A model generated the notes under the pieces. That model did not search any database. It was not told the origin of the DNA and worked only from the letters and a program-made list of their open reading frames with translations. Below are positions 25,655 through 35,034 of a DNA stretch of 52,477 nt, in pieces (position 1 is the stretch's first letter; every line of letters begins with the position of its first letter). The stretch lies in assembly GCA_023386155.1 (NCBI GenBank), contig JAEWKH010000088.1, positions 1 through 52,477 on the forward strand, in the 5' to 3' direction. Origin of the DNA: Pseudomonadota bacterium (GTDB lineage: Bacteria; Pseudomonadota; Alphaproteobacteria; Rhizobiales; Beijerinckiaceae). A program made the position numbers and the translations under genes.

Positions 25655-26451
25655 GCCAGCCCCTGGACCGCGTCGGCAGCGGCCGCCTTGGCGAACAGGC
25701 GGTAGAAATTGGCCGTGGTCAGTGCCGCGATCTCCTGATCCGTGACGCCGATCACGTCCGCAAGCACATGGGCCGTGTGAGCCACATAGGCGGGTTCGTT
25801 GGTTTTCCCGCGATGCGGGACGGGGGCCAGATAGGGCGCATCCGTCTCGACGAGCAGCCGGTCATGGGGGACGGCTGCGGCGATCCGGCGGATCTCCTCC
25901 GAGTTCCGGAAGGTCAGAATGCCCGAGAAGGAGACGTAGAGCCCAAGCTCCACACCGACCTGGGCCAGTCTTTCTCCGGAGGAGAAACAGTGGAGAACCG
26001 CATCGAAGCGCCCTCGCCCCATTTCCTCGGACAGGATCCGGATCATGTCCTCGTCGGCGTTGCGGGCATGAATGACCAGGGGCAATCCGGTTTCCCGCGC
26101 CGCCTCGATATGTGTGCGGAAGACCCGCTGCTGCACGTCGTGCGGGCTGTTGTCGTAGTGATAGTCGAGGCCCGCCTCGCCGATGGCGATGCAGCGCGGA
26201 TGGCGCGAGAGCTCGATCAGCCGTTCGGCCGGCACATCCGGCTCGGTGGCCGCATTGTGAGGGTGCGTGCCGATCGTGCAGAAGATGCTTTCATGGGACT
26301 CGGCCAGCGATCGGTAGGTCTCGAAGCGCGCCACATGGGTCGATATCGTCACCATCCGGCCGATTCCGGCAGCCGCGGCCGAAGCCAGGACCTCGGGGAG
26401 GCGTCTCTGAAAGTCCGGGAAATCCAAGTGGCAATGACTATCGACCAGCAT
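25651..26451 (-). CDS. TatD-family metal-dependent DNase
   Basis: A 266-residue TIM-barrel hydrolase. Metal-binding residues are visible in DSHCHLDF at the very start, GEAGLDYHY, VIHARNADED, HCFSSG and ETDAPYLAP. TatD proteins degrade DNA with 3'-5' exonuclease activity and act in repair or turnover. The start at MLVDSHCH (26451) is chosen because family members begin just there. It sits downstream of metG as in related genomes, but here a glycosidase gene is inserted between them. Confidence 0.93.
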   Translation of the reverse strand: MLVDSHCHLDFPDFQRRLPEVLASAAAAGIGRMVTISTHVARFETYRSLAESHESIFCTIGTHPHNAATEPDVPAERLIELSRHPRCIAIGEAGLDYHYDNSPHDVQQRVFRTHIEAARETGLPLVIHARNADEDMIRILSEEMGRGRFDAVLHCFSSGERLAQVGVELGLYVSFSGILTFRNSEEIRRIAAAVPHDRLLVETDAPYLAPVPHRGKTNEPAYVAHTAHVLADVIGVTDQEIAALTTANFYRLFAKAAAADAVQGLA

Positions 26452-26518
26452 CGGTGAAGGCGCCCTCCTCTGCGGCTGCAAGCGGCACGGGTTGCATAGA
26501 TCGGATCCCGGCCCTCGT

Positions 26519-27850
26519 CTACCGACGCACGCCCTGGGCTGTCACCACCGGTTCGTCGTCCTCCTTCGCTTCCTTGTGCAGCATCTTGCGCATCCGGTCC
26601 TGATGCCTGCGCATCGGTGCCTCATCGTGATCCTGCGGCCGAACGACCGGGACCGTCAGGCACACGCTCTGGGCCGGAAGCACATCGCACCAGTCATGGA
26701 TCAGCTGCTTGTAGCGTCGTCCGACAGGCCGAATGTTGCGATCGAGGTCATAGAGGCCCACCGGCGTGACCCGGTTGTTTTCCTCTCGAAGAGCGGTGTC
26801 CCAGTCCATCTGGTCCGTCAGCGAATACCAGGTGAATCCGACGATCGGCACCCCGGTGTTGCGGACCCTCAGGACATTCGCCCATTGCTTCCAGAGCCAG
26901 TTGACGGCCTCCTCACCTGTCGGACCCTCCATGAGGTTCGTCTCGGTATGCATTACCGGCAGCATGTAGCGGTCGTAATATTGCCGGGTGATCTCGTCGT
27001 AGCCGAAGACGTCGCCCGAGCACCGTGTCTGCCCATCCGCGCTGACCCGGTGCTCGTTGGTGACGTAATAGTCGTTCCCCATGATGCAGTGATGGCGAAG
27101 CGACGATCGGCTGAGGAAGAAGTGGTACTCGTCCCGGCTCATGCCGTTATCCATCAGGAACTCGTACATCTCCGAGTCGAGACGCCGGCCATAATTCAGG
27201 TCGAGGGACAGGAAACGCCGGGCATTCATGATCTCGGCCGGCTTGATGGCGGCCGGGTTCTCGGCGTGGAAATACTCGGACGACTCGCTCTGGATGAACA
27301 GGGCATCGGGGCGGACCCTGAGGATCCGCTCCATGGCCAGGACATTGGCCTTCACGATGTGCTTGAGCGCCGTCACGAAGGACTGGTCGGTGGTCAACTG
27401 CTCGTTCCACCAGCCATAGGCAGCCGAGAACTGGGCGCAGATGAACATCTCGTTGATGGGTGTGTAGAGCTGAACCCAGGGGAAGCGGCGTGCGAAGTCT
27501 TCCGCGTAAGCTGCGAAAAGATCGGGGAAATCCGGATTCTGGAAATTCCCGATCCAGTCCGGGACGCCGAAATGGCAGAGATCGACGATGGGAATGATGT
27601 CGCGGCGCAGGATCTCGCCGAAAGTCATGTCGGCAAAGGTCCAGTCGTAGCGCCCCGGGCCGATAAAGGTCTTGTGAAGCGGCGGGCCGTAGCGCAGGAC
27701 CTGGACATCCAGCTCGTCCAGAAGATCGAAATCCGTCCGCCAGTGGGTGTAATGGCCGCATTTCTCCATCTGGTCGATGCGAGTGCGGCCATTGTTGATG
27801 GTCGGGATGCTGTTCTCGATCCCGGTCGCGAACATGAAGTTGGTGTACAT
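26519..27850 (-). CDS. Family-1-like glycosyl hydrolase
   Basis: A 443-residue TIM-barrel protein related to GH1 beta-glycosidases. The acid/base glutamate is Glu134 in the TPINEM segment (the family has TxNEP), and the nucleophile candidate is Glu303 in MHTETN (the family has ITENG). Other GH1-like pieces are RYGPPLH, LCHFGVPDW and GFTWYSLTD near the C-terminus. There is no signal peptide, so it is cytoplasmic. It may act on small glucosides. It lies between metG and tatD, a place normally without such a gene, with 45 and 67 bases to its neighbours. The last 45 residues are charged and look disordered. Confidence 0.85.
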   Translation of the reverse strand: MYTNFMFATGIENSIPTINNGRTRIDQMEKCGHYTHWRTDFDLLDELDVQVLRYGPPLHKTFIGPGRYDWTFADMTFGEILRRDIIPIVDLCHFGVPDWIGNFQNPDFPDLFAAYAEDFARRFPWVQLYTPINEMFICAQFSAAYGWWNEQLTTDQSFVTALKHIVKANVLAMERILRVRPDALFIQSESSEYFHAENPAAIKPAEIMNARRFLSLDLNYGRRLDSEMYEFLMDNGMSRDEYHFFLSRSSLRHHCIMGNDYYVTNEHRVSADGQTRCSGDVFGYDEITRQYYDRYMLPVMHTETNLMEGPTGEEAVNWLWKQWANVLRVRNTGVPIVGFTWYSLTDQMDWDTALREENNRVTPVGLYDLDRNIRPVGRRYKQLIHDWCDVLPAQSVCLTVPVVRPQDHDEAPMRRHQDRMRKMLHKEAKEDDEPVVTAQGVRR

Positions 27851-27895
27851 CGCACGCTTCCGCTGAGGGCCCGGGGGCCGATCAAAGCGGATGCG

Positions 27896-29446
27896 TCAGG
27901 ACGCCTCCGCCTCGACATAACGCGGGAAAATCGGCGCCGGTTGCGGCAGGGGCGTCCCGGCCGCCAGACGATGCTCCGGCCCAACCGCTGCAATCGCCCT
28001 GCCCTCCGCCGGAATTGCCAGAAGATCCAGGAGCTTGGCCGCGGCCGTCGGGACGAACGGCTGAGCCAGGATGCCCACCGCCCGCAATATCTCCGCCGTC
28101 ACGTAGAGCACCGTGTTCATGCGCGCCGGGTCGCTCTTGCGAAGCACCCATGGTTCCTGGGAGGCGAAATAGCGGTTGGCCTCGGCCACCACGGCCCAGA
28201 TTTCCGCCAGCGTCGTATGGACGGCGAAATCCTTCATGGCCGCCCTCGCCTTCCCGGGCAAGGCATCGGCCAGCCAGAGGATGTCCTGGTCGGCCTGGGT
28301 GAACTCGCCCGGCTGCGGCACGGCGGCATCGCAGTTCTTCGCGATCATCGAGAGGGAGCGCTGGGCCAGGTTGCCGAGATCGTTCGCCAGGTCCGCATTG
28401 ATGCGGTTGACGATGGCTTCGTGGGAATAGTTCCCGTCCTGCCCGAAAGGCACTTCCCGCATGAAGAAATAGCGGATCTGGTCCACGCCATAGGTGTCGG
28501 CGAGGTCGAACGGGTCGACCACGTTGCCCACCGACTTGGACATCTTCTCGCCCTTGTTGAGCAGGAAGCCGTGCCCAAAGACACGCTTCGGCAGCGGCAG
28601 CTCGGCCGACATGAGGAAGGCCGGCCAGTAGACCGTGTGGAAGCGCACGATGTCCTTGCCGATGATATGCACGTCCGCCGGCCAGAAATGCCAGCGTGGA
28701 TCGTTCTCGTTCGGGAAGCCGCAGCCGGTCACGTAATTGTTGAGGGCGTCGATCCACACATACATGACGTGCTTCGGATCGCCTGGAACCGGCAGGCCCC
28801 ATTTGAAGGTCGTGCGGCTGATCGAGAGGTCCTGCAGGCCGGACCGGACGAAGCTGACGATCTCGTTGCGCCGGGTCTCGGGGCTGATGAAGTCGGGATT
28901 GGCTTCGTAATGGGCGAGGAGCCGGTCCTGGTAGGCGGACAGGCGGAAGAAGTAGCTTTCCTCCTCGATCCACTCCACCGGCGCGCCGGTGGGAGCGCGC
29001 CAGCTGCCGTCGGGCTGCTTCGTCAGCTCGCTCTCGTCGAAATAGGATTCGTCCCGGACCGAGTACCAGCCGGAATACTTCGAGAGGTAGATATCGCCCT
29101 TCTCCTGCATCCGGCGCCAGAGCTCCTGGGTCGAGGGCAGGTGGTCGGGATCGGTGGTCCGGATGAACCGGTCATAGGAACAGTCGAGGCGGTCGGCCAT
29201 GGCCTTGAACTTGGCCGCCATCTCGTCGACGAAGGCTTTCGGCGTGGTGCCGCTCTTGTCGGCCGTCTGCTGGATCTTCAGGCCGTGCTCGTCCGTGCCC
29301 GTCATGAAGAACACGTCATAGCCGTCGATGCGCTTGAAGCGTGCGATCGCGTCGGATGCGACGACCTCGTAGGCATGGCCGATATGGGGCGCCCCATTCG
29401 GGTACGAGATAGCCGTGGTGATATAGAATTTCTGCTTGTCGGCCAT
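27896..29446 (-). CDS. metG: Methionyl-tRNA synthetase
   Basis: Charges tRNA-Met with methionine in the cytoplasm. The 516 residues are of class I: the HIGH-type motif reads PHIGHAYE near 20-27 and the KMSKS motif is KMSKSVGN near 300. No zinc-knuckle cysteine cluster is seen in the connecting region, in line with the MetG2 type common in alphaproteobacteria. The anticodon-binding helices fill the C-terminus, and there is no C-terminal tRNA-binding extension. It is downstream of holB (44-base gap). Confidence 0.97.
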   Translation of the reverse strand: MADKQKFYITTAISYPNGAPHIGHAYEVVASDAIARFKRIDGYDVFFMTGTDEHGLKIQQTADKSGTTPKAFVDEMAAKFKAMADRLDCSYDRFIRTTDPDHLPSTQELWRRMQEKGDIYLSKYSGWYSVRDESYFDESELTKQPDGSWRAPTGAPVEWIEEESYFFRLSAYQDRLLAHYEANPDFISPETRRNEIVSFVRSGLQDLSISRTTFKWGLPVPGDPKHVMYVWIDALNNYVTGCGFPNENDPRWHFWPADVHIIGKDIVRFHTVYWPAFLMSAELPLPKRVFGHGFLLNKGEKMSKSVGNVVDPFDLADTYGVDQIRYFFMREVPFGQDGNYSHEAIVNRINADLANDLGNLAQRSLSMIAKNCDAAVPQPGEFTQADQDILWLADALPGKARAAMKDFAVHTTLAEIWAVVAEANRYFASQEPWVLRKSDPARMNTVLYVTAEILRAVGILAQPFVPTAAAKLLDLLAIPAEGRAIAAVGPEHRLAAGTPLPQPAPIFPRYVEAEAS

Positions 29447-29490
29447 GTCGGATCCTAAGCCTTGAAATCAAGAACCCCTCGGACGAGGCT

Positions 29491-30555
29491 TCAAGCCGCC
29501 CGCCGAACCGCATCGGCGAGATCGTCGAACATCGTCAGGATGAAGGGCCGGCGGTCGAGGTTGAATACGTCGATCTCGCGCGCCGAACGGCCGATCTTCT
29601 CACATACCTCCACCAAAGGCGCAAGGCGGGATGCGCCGAGCCCTGCCCGCTCGTGGAGCCTCTCCGACACCCAGCGCTGGACGGTTTCCAGGGCCAGTTC
29701 GTAGCTGTCGTCCGCGTCGCGCCGGGAGAGAGCTTCTGCGAGGGCCATAACTTGCTTGGTATCGGCCTTGGGCAATCCGTTCAGAAGCCGCGTGACCTGA
29801 TCGATGAAGGCAACCTTGTCCGCATCGAGCAGGTCCAGAGTGCGCCGGACCGAGCCTTCGCCGTAGCGAAGGGCCTGATCGACCAGATCGGCCGGAATGT
29901 CCGTCCAGGGGGCGCCGAGAGACGCGATGGTCGCTTTGATGTCGTGATCGTCCAGCGGACGGAGCAGAAGGCGCCGGCAGCGCGAACGGATGGTCGGGAG
30001 AACTCTCTGAGGCGCGTGGCTGACGATCAGGAAGAGCGAGCGCGGCGGCGGTTCCTCGATCACCTTGAGCAGGGCATTGGCGCTCGAGATCGTGAGATCC
30101 TCGGCGCTGTCGACGATGCAGACCCTGTATCCCCCGTCGGCTGCCGTGGAGCCGAACATGCCGAGCGCCCGGCGGACCGCCTCGACCGGAATGGTCGCCG
30201 AAGGCCCCTTCTTGTCCGTGGCCGGGGCCCTGCGCAGAACCGCCAGGTTGGGGTGAGAAAGAGCCGCGACCTGCCGCGCCGCGTTCGTATCGCTCGGCAC
30301 ATCCAGGCTTGAAATGGCCCGATCGCGGCTCTTTTGGGGATCGAGGACAGCGCGCGCAACGCGGTAGGCCAGGGTGGCCTTGCCAATCCCCTGGGCTCCG
30401 CCGATCAGCCACGCGTGGTGAAGGCGGCCGCTGCGCAGCCCCTCCAGGAAGGCCGCCTCGCCTTCCCGATGGCCGAAGAAGGCGAATTGCTCCCTCGGAT
30501 GGGGCGCTCCATCGAACTGATCCGGTTCGGCTATATCCTGATCGTCACGCGACAT
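29491..30555 (-). CDS. holB: DNA polymerase III subunit delta'
   Basis: Part of the clamp-loader complex that places the beta clamp on DNA. The 354 residues have an AAA+ fold with a P-loop-like segment GGAQGIGKATL near 50, sensor segments (CIVDSAEDLTISSANALLK and RSLFLIVSH) and an arginine-finger-like region IRSRCRRLLL. Delta' usually lacks ATPase activity, and the Walker B here is VDSAED rather than the usual DEAD. It overlaps the tmk stop by 11 bases, which shows tight coupling in the operon. Confidence 0.95.
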   Translation of the reverse strand: MSRDDQDIAEPDQFDGAPHPREQFAFFGHREGEAAFLEGLRSGRLHHAWLIGGAQGIGKATLAYRVARAVLDPQKSRDRAISSLDVPSDTNAARQVAALSHPNLAVLRRAPATDKKGPSATIPVEAVRRALGMFGSTAADGGYRVCIVDSAEDLTISSANALLKVIEEPPPRSLFLIVSHAPQRVLPTIRSRCRRLLLRPLDDHDIKATIASLGAPWTDIPADLVDQALRYGEGSVRRTLDLLDADKVAFIDQVTRLLNGLPKADTKQVMALAEALSRRDADDSYELALETVQRWVSERLHERAGLGASRLAPLVEVCEKIGRSAREIDVFNLDRRPFILTMFDDLADAVRRAA

Positions 30556-31219
30556 CGAGGGGCCTCACCGCGGGTTCCGTCATTCGGGGCAGGCGCTCAC
30601 GCAGGGCTGCCCAGATCGCCGTTTCGACCTCATCCGGATCCTGGTCCGCATTGATCACGACGCAGCGTTTCGGTTCGGCGCGGGCAATGGACAGATAGGC
30701 CTGACGGAGAGACTGATGGAAGGAAAGATCCTCTTCCTCGAACCGATCCGCCCCCTCGCCTTTCCCCGCCTGCCTCGCGCCGGCTCTGGCAAGGCCGATC
30801 TCGGCAGGAAGGTCGAGGATCAGGGTCAGGTCGGGCTTGATGCTTCGGAGAGTCACCTTCTCGAGCTGGTCGATCAGGCCCCTGTCGATGTTACCCAGGG
30901 AGCCCTGATAGGCCCGGGTCGAGTCCGCGAACCGGTCGCACAGGACATGGGTTCCGGCCTTGAGGGCCGGCTCGATGGTCTTGTCGAGGTGATCGATGCG
31001 GGCTGCGGCAAAGAGCAGGGCTTCCGCGAAAGGCCCGAGATGCTTGGCATGGCCTCCCAGAATGAAGGCGCGGATCTCCTCGGCCTGCGGAGAGCCGCCG
31101 GGCTCGCGGGTCACGAGAGCAGGCTGGGAGAGCTGCTCAAGCCGGGTTTTGAGCCTCGCGATCTGGGTCGATTTGCCCGCGCCCTCCCCGCCTTCGAACG
31201 TGATGAAACGGCCTGCCAT
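30545..31219 (-). CDS. tmk: Thymidylate kinase
   Basis: Phosphorylates dTMP to dTDP. The 224-residue protein has the P-loop GGEGAGKSTQ at the start, the DR motif in LCDRFADSTRAYQG and a lid region (ARQAGKGEGADRFE). The ATG at 31219 shares one base with the TGA of the carboxypeptidase gene. A TTG three bases upstream is in frame but unlikely. Confidence 0.97.
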   Translation of the reverse strand: MAGRFITFEGGEGAGKSTQIARLKTRLEQLSQPALVTREPGGSPQAEEIRAFILGGHAKHLGPFAEALLFAAARIDHLDKTIEPALKAGTHVLCDRFADSTRAYQGSLGNIDRGLIDQLEKVTLRSIKPDLTLILDLPAEIGLARAGARQAGKGEGADRFEEEDLSFHQSLRQAYLSIARAEPKRCVVINADQDPDEVETAIWAALRERLPRMTEPAVRPLDVA

Positions 31220-32424
31220 CAAATGCCTTCGATCACGCTCGTGAAAGCGCGGCGGACCCAGCCCGTGCTGAATTCCAGCAGGCCGTCCAGGGCCCGCTGG
31301 CTCAGGGTCCCTTCCTGGACGTCCTCATTGGCGTAAAGCGGCATTTCGAGAGCCTGCATGTCCCCGCGATTGACCTGGAGCCGGGCCACCTCGGCCCCCT
31401 TCTGGATAGGAGCCTTCAGAGGACCGGTGTAGATGATGCGTGCGGTCACCCGTTCGCCATCCCCACGAGGCACAAGTACACGAATGGGCTTCTTGGACAC
31501 AAGCGGCAGCGACCGCCTGTTCCCACCGAAAACCTGAGCTTCGCCAACCACCTGCCCTTCGGCGAAGAGCTGCTGGGTCTCGAACGCCCTGAAGCCCCAG
31601 TCGAGGAGTTTGCGGGATTCGGCCGCCCGATCCTTGGCCGACTTGAGGCCGTTCACCACGACGATCAGGCGCTGGTCGTTCTGGACAGCGGAACCCATCA
31701 ATCCATAGCCGGACTCGTCGATGTTGCCCGTCTTGAGCCCGTCCGCCCCGATGTCGAGGAACAGCAGCGGGTTGCGGTTCTGCTGGCGGATCTTGTTCCA
31801 GGTGAATTCGCGCTCGCCGAAGATCTTGTAGAGATCCGGATAGGTCTCGATGAGGTGCAGGGACAGTTTCGCCAGGTCCCTGACGGTCGTCTTCTGCTCC
31901 GGGTGGCCGTAGCCCGTCGCATTGCGGAATGTCGACTTCGTGAGGCCGATCTGCTTGGCCCGCTCGTTCATCATGCGGGCAAAATTCTCTTCCGTTCCGG
32001 CAATTCCCTCGGCAAGGGCGATTGCGGCGTCGTTGCCGGATTGAACGATAAGCCCGCGCAGCAGATCCTCCAGCCTGACGGAGGTGTTCACCTTGGCGAA
32101 CATGGACGAGCCGCCCGATCCCCCTCCCCCTTTGCGCCAGGCATTCTCGGAGATCATGAACTCGCTGTCGAAATTCAGGCGTCCGCTCTTGATCTCGTTG
32201 AAGATCACTTCGGCCGTCATGGTCTTGGCCATGCTGGCCGGTGCGGTCAGCTCATCGGCACTCTTTTCGAAGAGAACCGCATGGCTTCCCGCATCCATGA
32301 GAATGGCCGTGGGGGCGGTGGTCTGAAAGCCTTGCGCCAGCGCCGATTGCGGCCAGGCGAGAGAGAGGGTGCCCCATGCAAAAGCAATCGCCGCCAGGCA
32401 CTGGGCGATCTTAACGTGACGCAT
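31219..32424 (-). CDS. D-alanyl-D-alanine carboxypeptidase (penicillin-binding protein 5/6 type)
   Basis: Removes the terminal D-alanine from peptidoglycan stem peptides in the periplasm. It has a signal peptide (cut after SALAQ near residue 31), the catalytic SxxK as SMAK (Ser64 and Lys67), SGN at 129-131 and KTG near 237. The C-terminal 100 residues are the beta-rich domain that follows PBP5-type catalytic domains, and the last 15 can form the amphipathic membrane anchor. The ATG at 32424 has GGAGAAG upstream; a TTG two codons earlier is less likely. It is the first gene of the tmk-holB-metG block. Confidence 0.95.
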   Translation of the reverse strand: MRHVKIAQCLAAIAFAWGTLSLAWPQSALAQGFQTTAPTAILMDAGSHAVLFEKSADELTAPASMAKTMTAEVIFNEIKSGRLNFDSEFMISENAWRKGGGGSGGSSMFAKVNTSVRLEDLLRGLIVQSGNDAAIALAEGIAGTEENFARMMNERAKQIGLTKSTFRNATGYGHPEQKTTVRDLAKLSLHLIETYPDLYKIFGEREFTWNKIRQQNRNPLLFLDIGADGLKTGNIDESGYGLMGSAVQNDQRLIVVVNGLKSAKDRAAESRKLLDWGFRAFETQQLFAEGQVVGEAQVFGGNRRSLPLVSKKPIRVLVPRGDGERVTARIIYTGPLKAPIQKGAEVARLQVNRGDMQALEMPLYANEDVQEGTLSQRALDGLLEFSTGWVRRAFTSVIEGI

Positions 32425-32497
32425 CGTCAACTTCTCCAGGATACTCCCCTAGGAGACCCCGAATCTGTAGCGCGTCAACAACAAATCAACGCCGAAA

Positions 32498-32537
32498 GCA
32501 TCGGACCCAAAAGTGGGCCCACTTTTGAGCCCGATGC
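32498..32537. repeat. Imperfect palindrome, first of two
   Basis: A 40-base stem-loop element that starts GCATCGGAC and ends with CCGATGC, with inner arms AAAAGTGGGC and CCCACTTTT. It belongs to the GCATCG-type dispersed palindrome family seen widely in this order. It lies upstream of the carboxypeptidase gene, outside any coding region. Confidence 0.7.
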
Positions 32538-32549
32538 TTCTATAGGCTG

Positions 32550-32598
32550 GCGCATCGTTCTTCGCGAAAAACCGGATCCACTTTTTCGCACGATGCGC
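32550..32598. repeat. Imperfect palindrome, second of two
   Basis: A second stem-loop element of 49 bases, with outer arms GCGCATCG and CGATGCGC and inner arms GAAAAACCGG and CCACTTTTTC. It is 12 bases from the first copy and differs in its centre. Together they form a tandem pair between the two cell-envelope genes. Confidence 0.7.
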
Positions 32599-32655
32599 TA
32601 GCCACGCTCGACTGTGCGTGGTGGCACTTGGGGCAGGTCGAGATCAGTTCGTGGA

Positions 32656-33702
32656 CTAACGAAGCGCGAACTTGGAAGGATCGGCAGACATATATGCGCC
32701 GCTTCTCTGGAAGCCAGGCTGCGTATTGCCGGATGCCGGCCTCTCATAAAGGCTGGCGACCACCGGACGCGATGCGGGCGCCACCGAGCTGATCCGCGCG
32801 ACCGGGCTTGCCGCGCTCGGGATCGTTCCGAGGTCGAAGGGACGCTCGGGCGGGAGCGGCACGTTGCTGGCGACAACGCTGGAGCCGACGGGCTGCGCTG
32901 TGCGGACCGGCGCCGTATCGGCCTCGTCATCAGGCTCGTAGCTGCGAAGCGCGATGGCTTGGCGAGGCGCGTTCGACTGGGGCGCGGCCTGGGCGATCAT
33001 CGTCGGAGCCGAGCCGGTCAGAGCGGCCGGCGAGCCGTCGGTCCTCAGGCTCGCCAGGAGGATCCGGTCGTCACTGCCGTTCGTGGATGCGCGGCCGACA
33101 TACTCGACTCGCACCCGCGCGGTCCCCGCCTGGCGGAAGCCAAGGGCAGAGGCGGCACGCTCGGAGACATCGATGACTCGATTCCCATGAAACGGTCCGC
33201 GATCGTTCACTCGGACGATCATCGAATGCCCGTTCTGCAGATTCGTGACGCGGGCATAGCTCGGCAACGGCATGGTCGTATGGGCCGCTGCGATGGAATC
33301 TCGGTCGAAGACCTCGCCATTCGCCGTCATGCGGCCATGGAAATTGGCCCCGTACCAGGAGGCCAAGCCTTCGCTGGCGCGAGGCGTTTCGTTCGGAACG
33401 TAGGTCCGGCCTGCAACGGTATAGGGCTTGCCCACCATCTGGCGGCCGCCGCCCTTCGGGATCGGCTGGCCGTCGGCTACGACTTTCGGGCTCGGAGCAA
33501 CGCCATATTTGGGGTCGATGCCCCCCCTGACGTTCGAGGAGCAATTGGCTGCCGTCAGGGCGATGGCCGTCACGCCTGCGACGCGGAGGAGAGTCCAATG
33601 ATTGAAGGAGGAGTCTTTCCCCTTCAATCCGGTTTTCGCTTCAGCGCGATCACAAGGCATATCGTCTCGCATCCTGTCGTCCGTACGGCACATGGGATCC
33701 AT
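32656..33702 (-). CDS. rlpA: RlpA-type septal-ring lytic transglycosylase, lipoprotein
   Basis: A 348-residue protein with a lipobox (LTAANC near residue 54) after a hydrophobic segment, so it should be anchored to the outer membrane. The double-psi barrel domain is at about 110-205 (ASWYGANFHGRMTANGE, then VNDRGPFHGNRVIDVS), which cleaves denuded peptidoglycan at the septum in relatives. The rest is a proline- and alanine-rich tail without a SPOR domain. The first ATG gives a long region before the hydrophobic stretch; ATGs at 33672 or 33660 may be the real start. Confidence 0.9.
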   Translation of the reverse strand: MDPMCRTDDRMRDDMPCDRAEAKTGLKGKDSSFNHWTLLRVAGVTAIALTAANCSSNVRGGIDPKYGVAPSPKVVADGQPIPKGGGRQMVGKPYTVAGRTYVPNETPRASEGLASWYGANFHGRMTANGEVFDRDSIAAAHTTMPLPSYARVTNLQNGHSMIVRVNDRGPFHGNRVIDVSERAASALGFRQAGTARVRVEYVGRASTNGSDDRILLASLRTDGSPAALTGSAPTMIAQAAPQSNAPRQAIALRSYEPDDEADTAPVRTAQPVGSSVVASNVPLPPERPFDLGTIPSAASPVARISSVAPASRPVVASLYERPASGNTQPGFQRSGAYMSADPSKFALR

Positions 33703-34230
33703 GCCCGGACATCAAGCCAAGGTGTTTTCGGGTCCTTAAAAGGACGTTAAACAGCCGCGCTTGTCAATGGCAAAGCTGCAGAGAATGGAACAGGATTACA
33801 ATTGGCAAGAAAAGCTTCTATATCAAATGGATGCGAGAGATACCTTGCATGCCGCTTCATCGATGTTCAGGCGCGCGGACGGGCACCGGCCTGTTGACGA
33901 ACTGAGACTCGGCGAGGCTGCCGGTCCATCCAGTGCACAGATTTTCGTTATTCGGAACAGCATCTTAGGGGAAGGCTCTCGGCAGAAATCTCTCAAAATC
34001 TGTCACCGATCTACATCGGTAGTTCAGATTCTACCCGTCAACGGATTCTCGAGAGCATTTTGAGGAGATTTGGTTAACAAGCCCCTGCCCGCCTGGCCGC
34101 AATCCCGGATGAAGGCGCCCGGTCTGGAGCGCCATGCAACGAGGCTTCCTATGATCCCTAGGCGCGGTTCATCGATGAGCGTGGAGCCGCCCTCGCCTTC
34201 TACCAACCTGTTGGGGGAATGCCCGGGCAG
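33703..34230. other. Gene-poor gap
   Basis: About 530 bases with no gene I can support. A 100-codon plus-strand frame (33761-34063) starts at a TTG without a ribosome-binding site and matches no family I know. The promoter for rlpA should be near 33720-33790. Confidence 0.45.
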
Positions 34231-34575
34231 TCAGCTCAAGAGATGGGGGCACCTGACGTGATGCGCTCCAATGGGCGCATGGGGTTCAAAATCCCCTGCG
34301 ATACTGCAGAGTTCGTTGCTCCCCCGGCTGGAATCGCCAAGGATCATGCTGAGGACCGGTTGGCCGGTCCAATCGGTGACCACGATCCGCCAGCCATCCC
34401 ACTCGGCCGAGGCGAAGGAGCTGTCCCGATAAAGATCCTCGAGGGCGTGAGCAATGTGGCCGACCACATCGCCCTCGGTCGACAGATCGACTCCTGTCTC
34501 GTCATTGATCACTTCTACATCTGAGATGAAGTTAAAGAAGAAGCGTGCCGAAGCGGGGCTTTCCAGCGCAATCAT
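34231..34575 (-). CDS. DUF6894-family protein
   Basis: A 114-residue acidic protein. The core matches the DUF6894 pattern: RFFFNF at the N-terminus, an acidic DETGVDL segment, a central helix and then WDGWRIVVTDWTGQPVLSMI. These small proteins are common in Methylobacteriaceae and Bradyrhizobiaceae, often in many copies, and have no known function. The last 30 residues extend beyond the usual domain. The ATG at 34575 has only a weak ribosome-binding site. Confidence 0.75.
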   Translation of the reverse strand: MIALESPASARFFFNFISDVEVINDETGVDLSTEGDVVGHIAHALEDLYRDSSFASAEWDGWRIVVTDWTGQPVLSMILGDSSRGSNELCSIAGDFEPHAPIGAHHVRCPHLLS

Positions 34576-35034
34576 GACAATCTGCCGATGAACGGTTGCA
34601 GCTCATCAAGTATTTGAGTGCAAAATAGATGAGATTGTGGCGGACCGAAAATATATCTGCCTATAATGGATTACCTACCATCGTTGATGGCGTATAATAT
34701 TACGACAGCCGATCCGTCTTACTTAGATTTATTCCAGGTAAGATAATTTTGCCGGCACATATCTAAGGGTATCCAAGAAGAGTTTTCGGGATTCTCCCCG
34801 TACCGTCCGCAGATCGTCAGCGATCCTGATTTGGACGAAAGCTTGACGATGTTCCGCCGGGTCGACGCCCTGGAATTCATCGGCACCCGTCGAACGCAGA
34901 ACCAAGCCACACTTAAATTAGTCAGATATTCGGCCAAAGAGACGCACGCATGTTGGACGTTTCGTGGCGGGCATCGAAGGAAAGCGTCACTGCTTCGCTA
35001 AAAATCCTCCGTCAACGAGATGGGCTAACATGGA
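34576..35034. other. AT-rich gap between the DUF6894 gene and the tRNA
   Basis: About 460 bases, more AT-rich than the flanks near 34610-34720. A 72-codon minus-strand frame (34719-34937) has a basic middle part but no family I recognise. Nothing is called here. Confidence 0.4.

Noticed and set aside
26492..29458. Open frame of 988 codons on the plus strand
   Set aside because: It lies fully opposite metG and the glycosidase gene, shows no family resemblance, and is explained by high GC and codon-position bias on the other strand.
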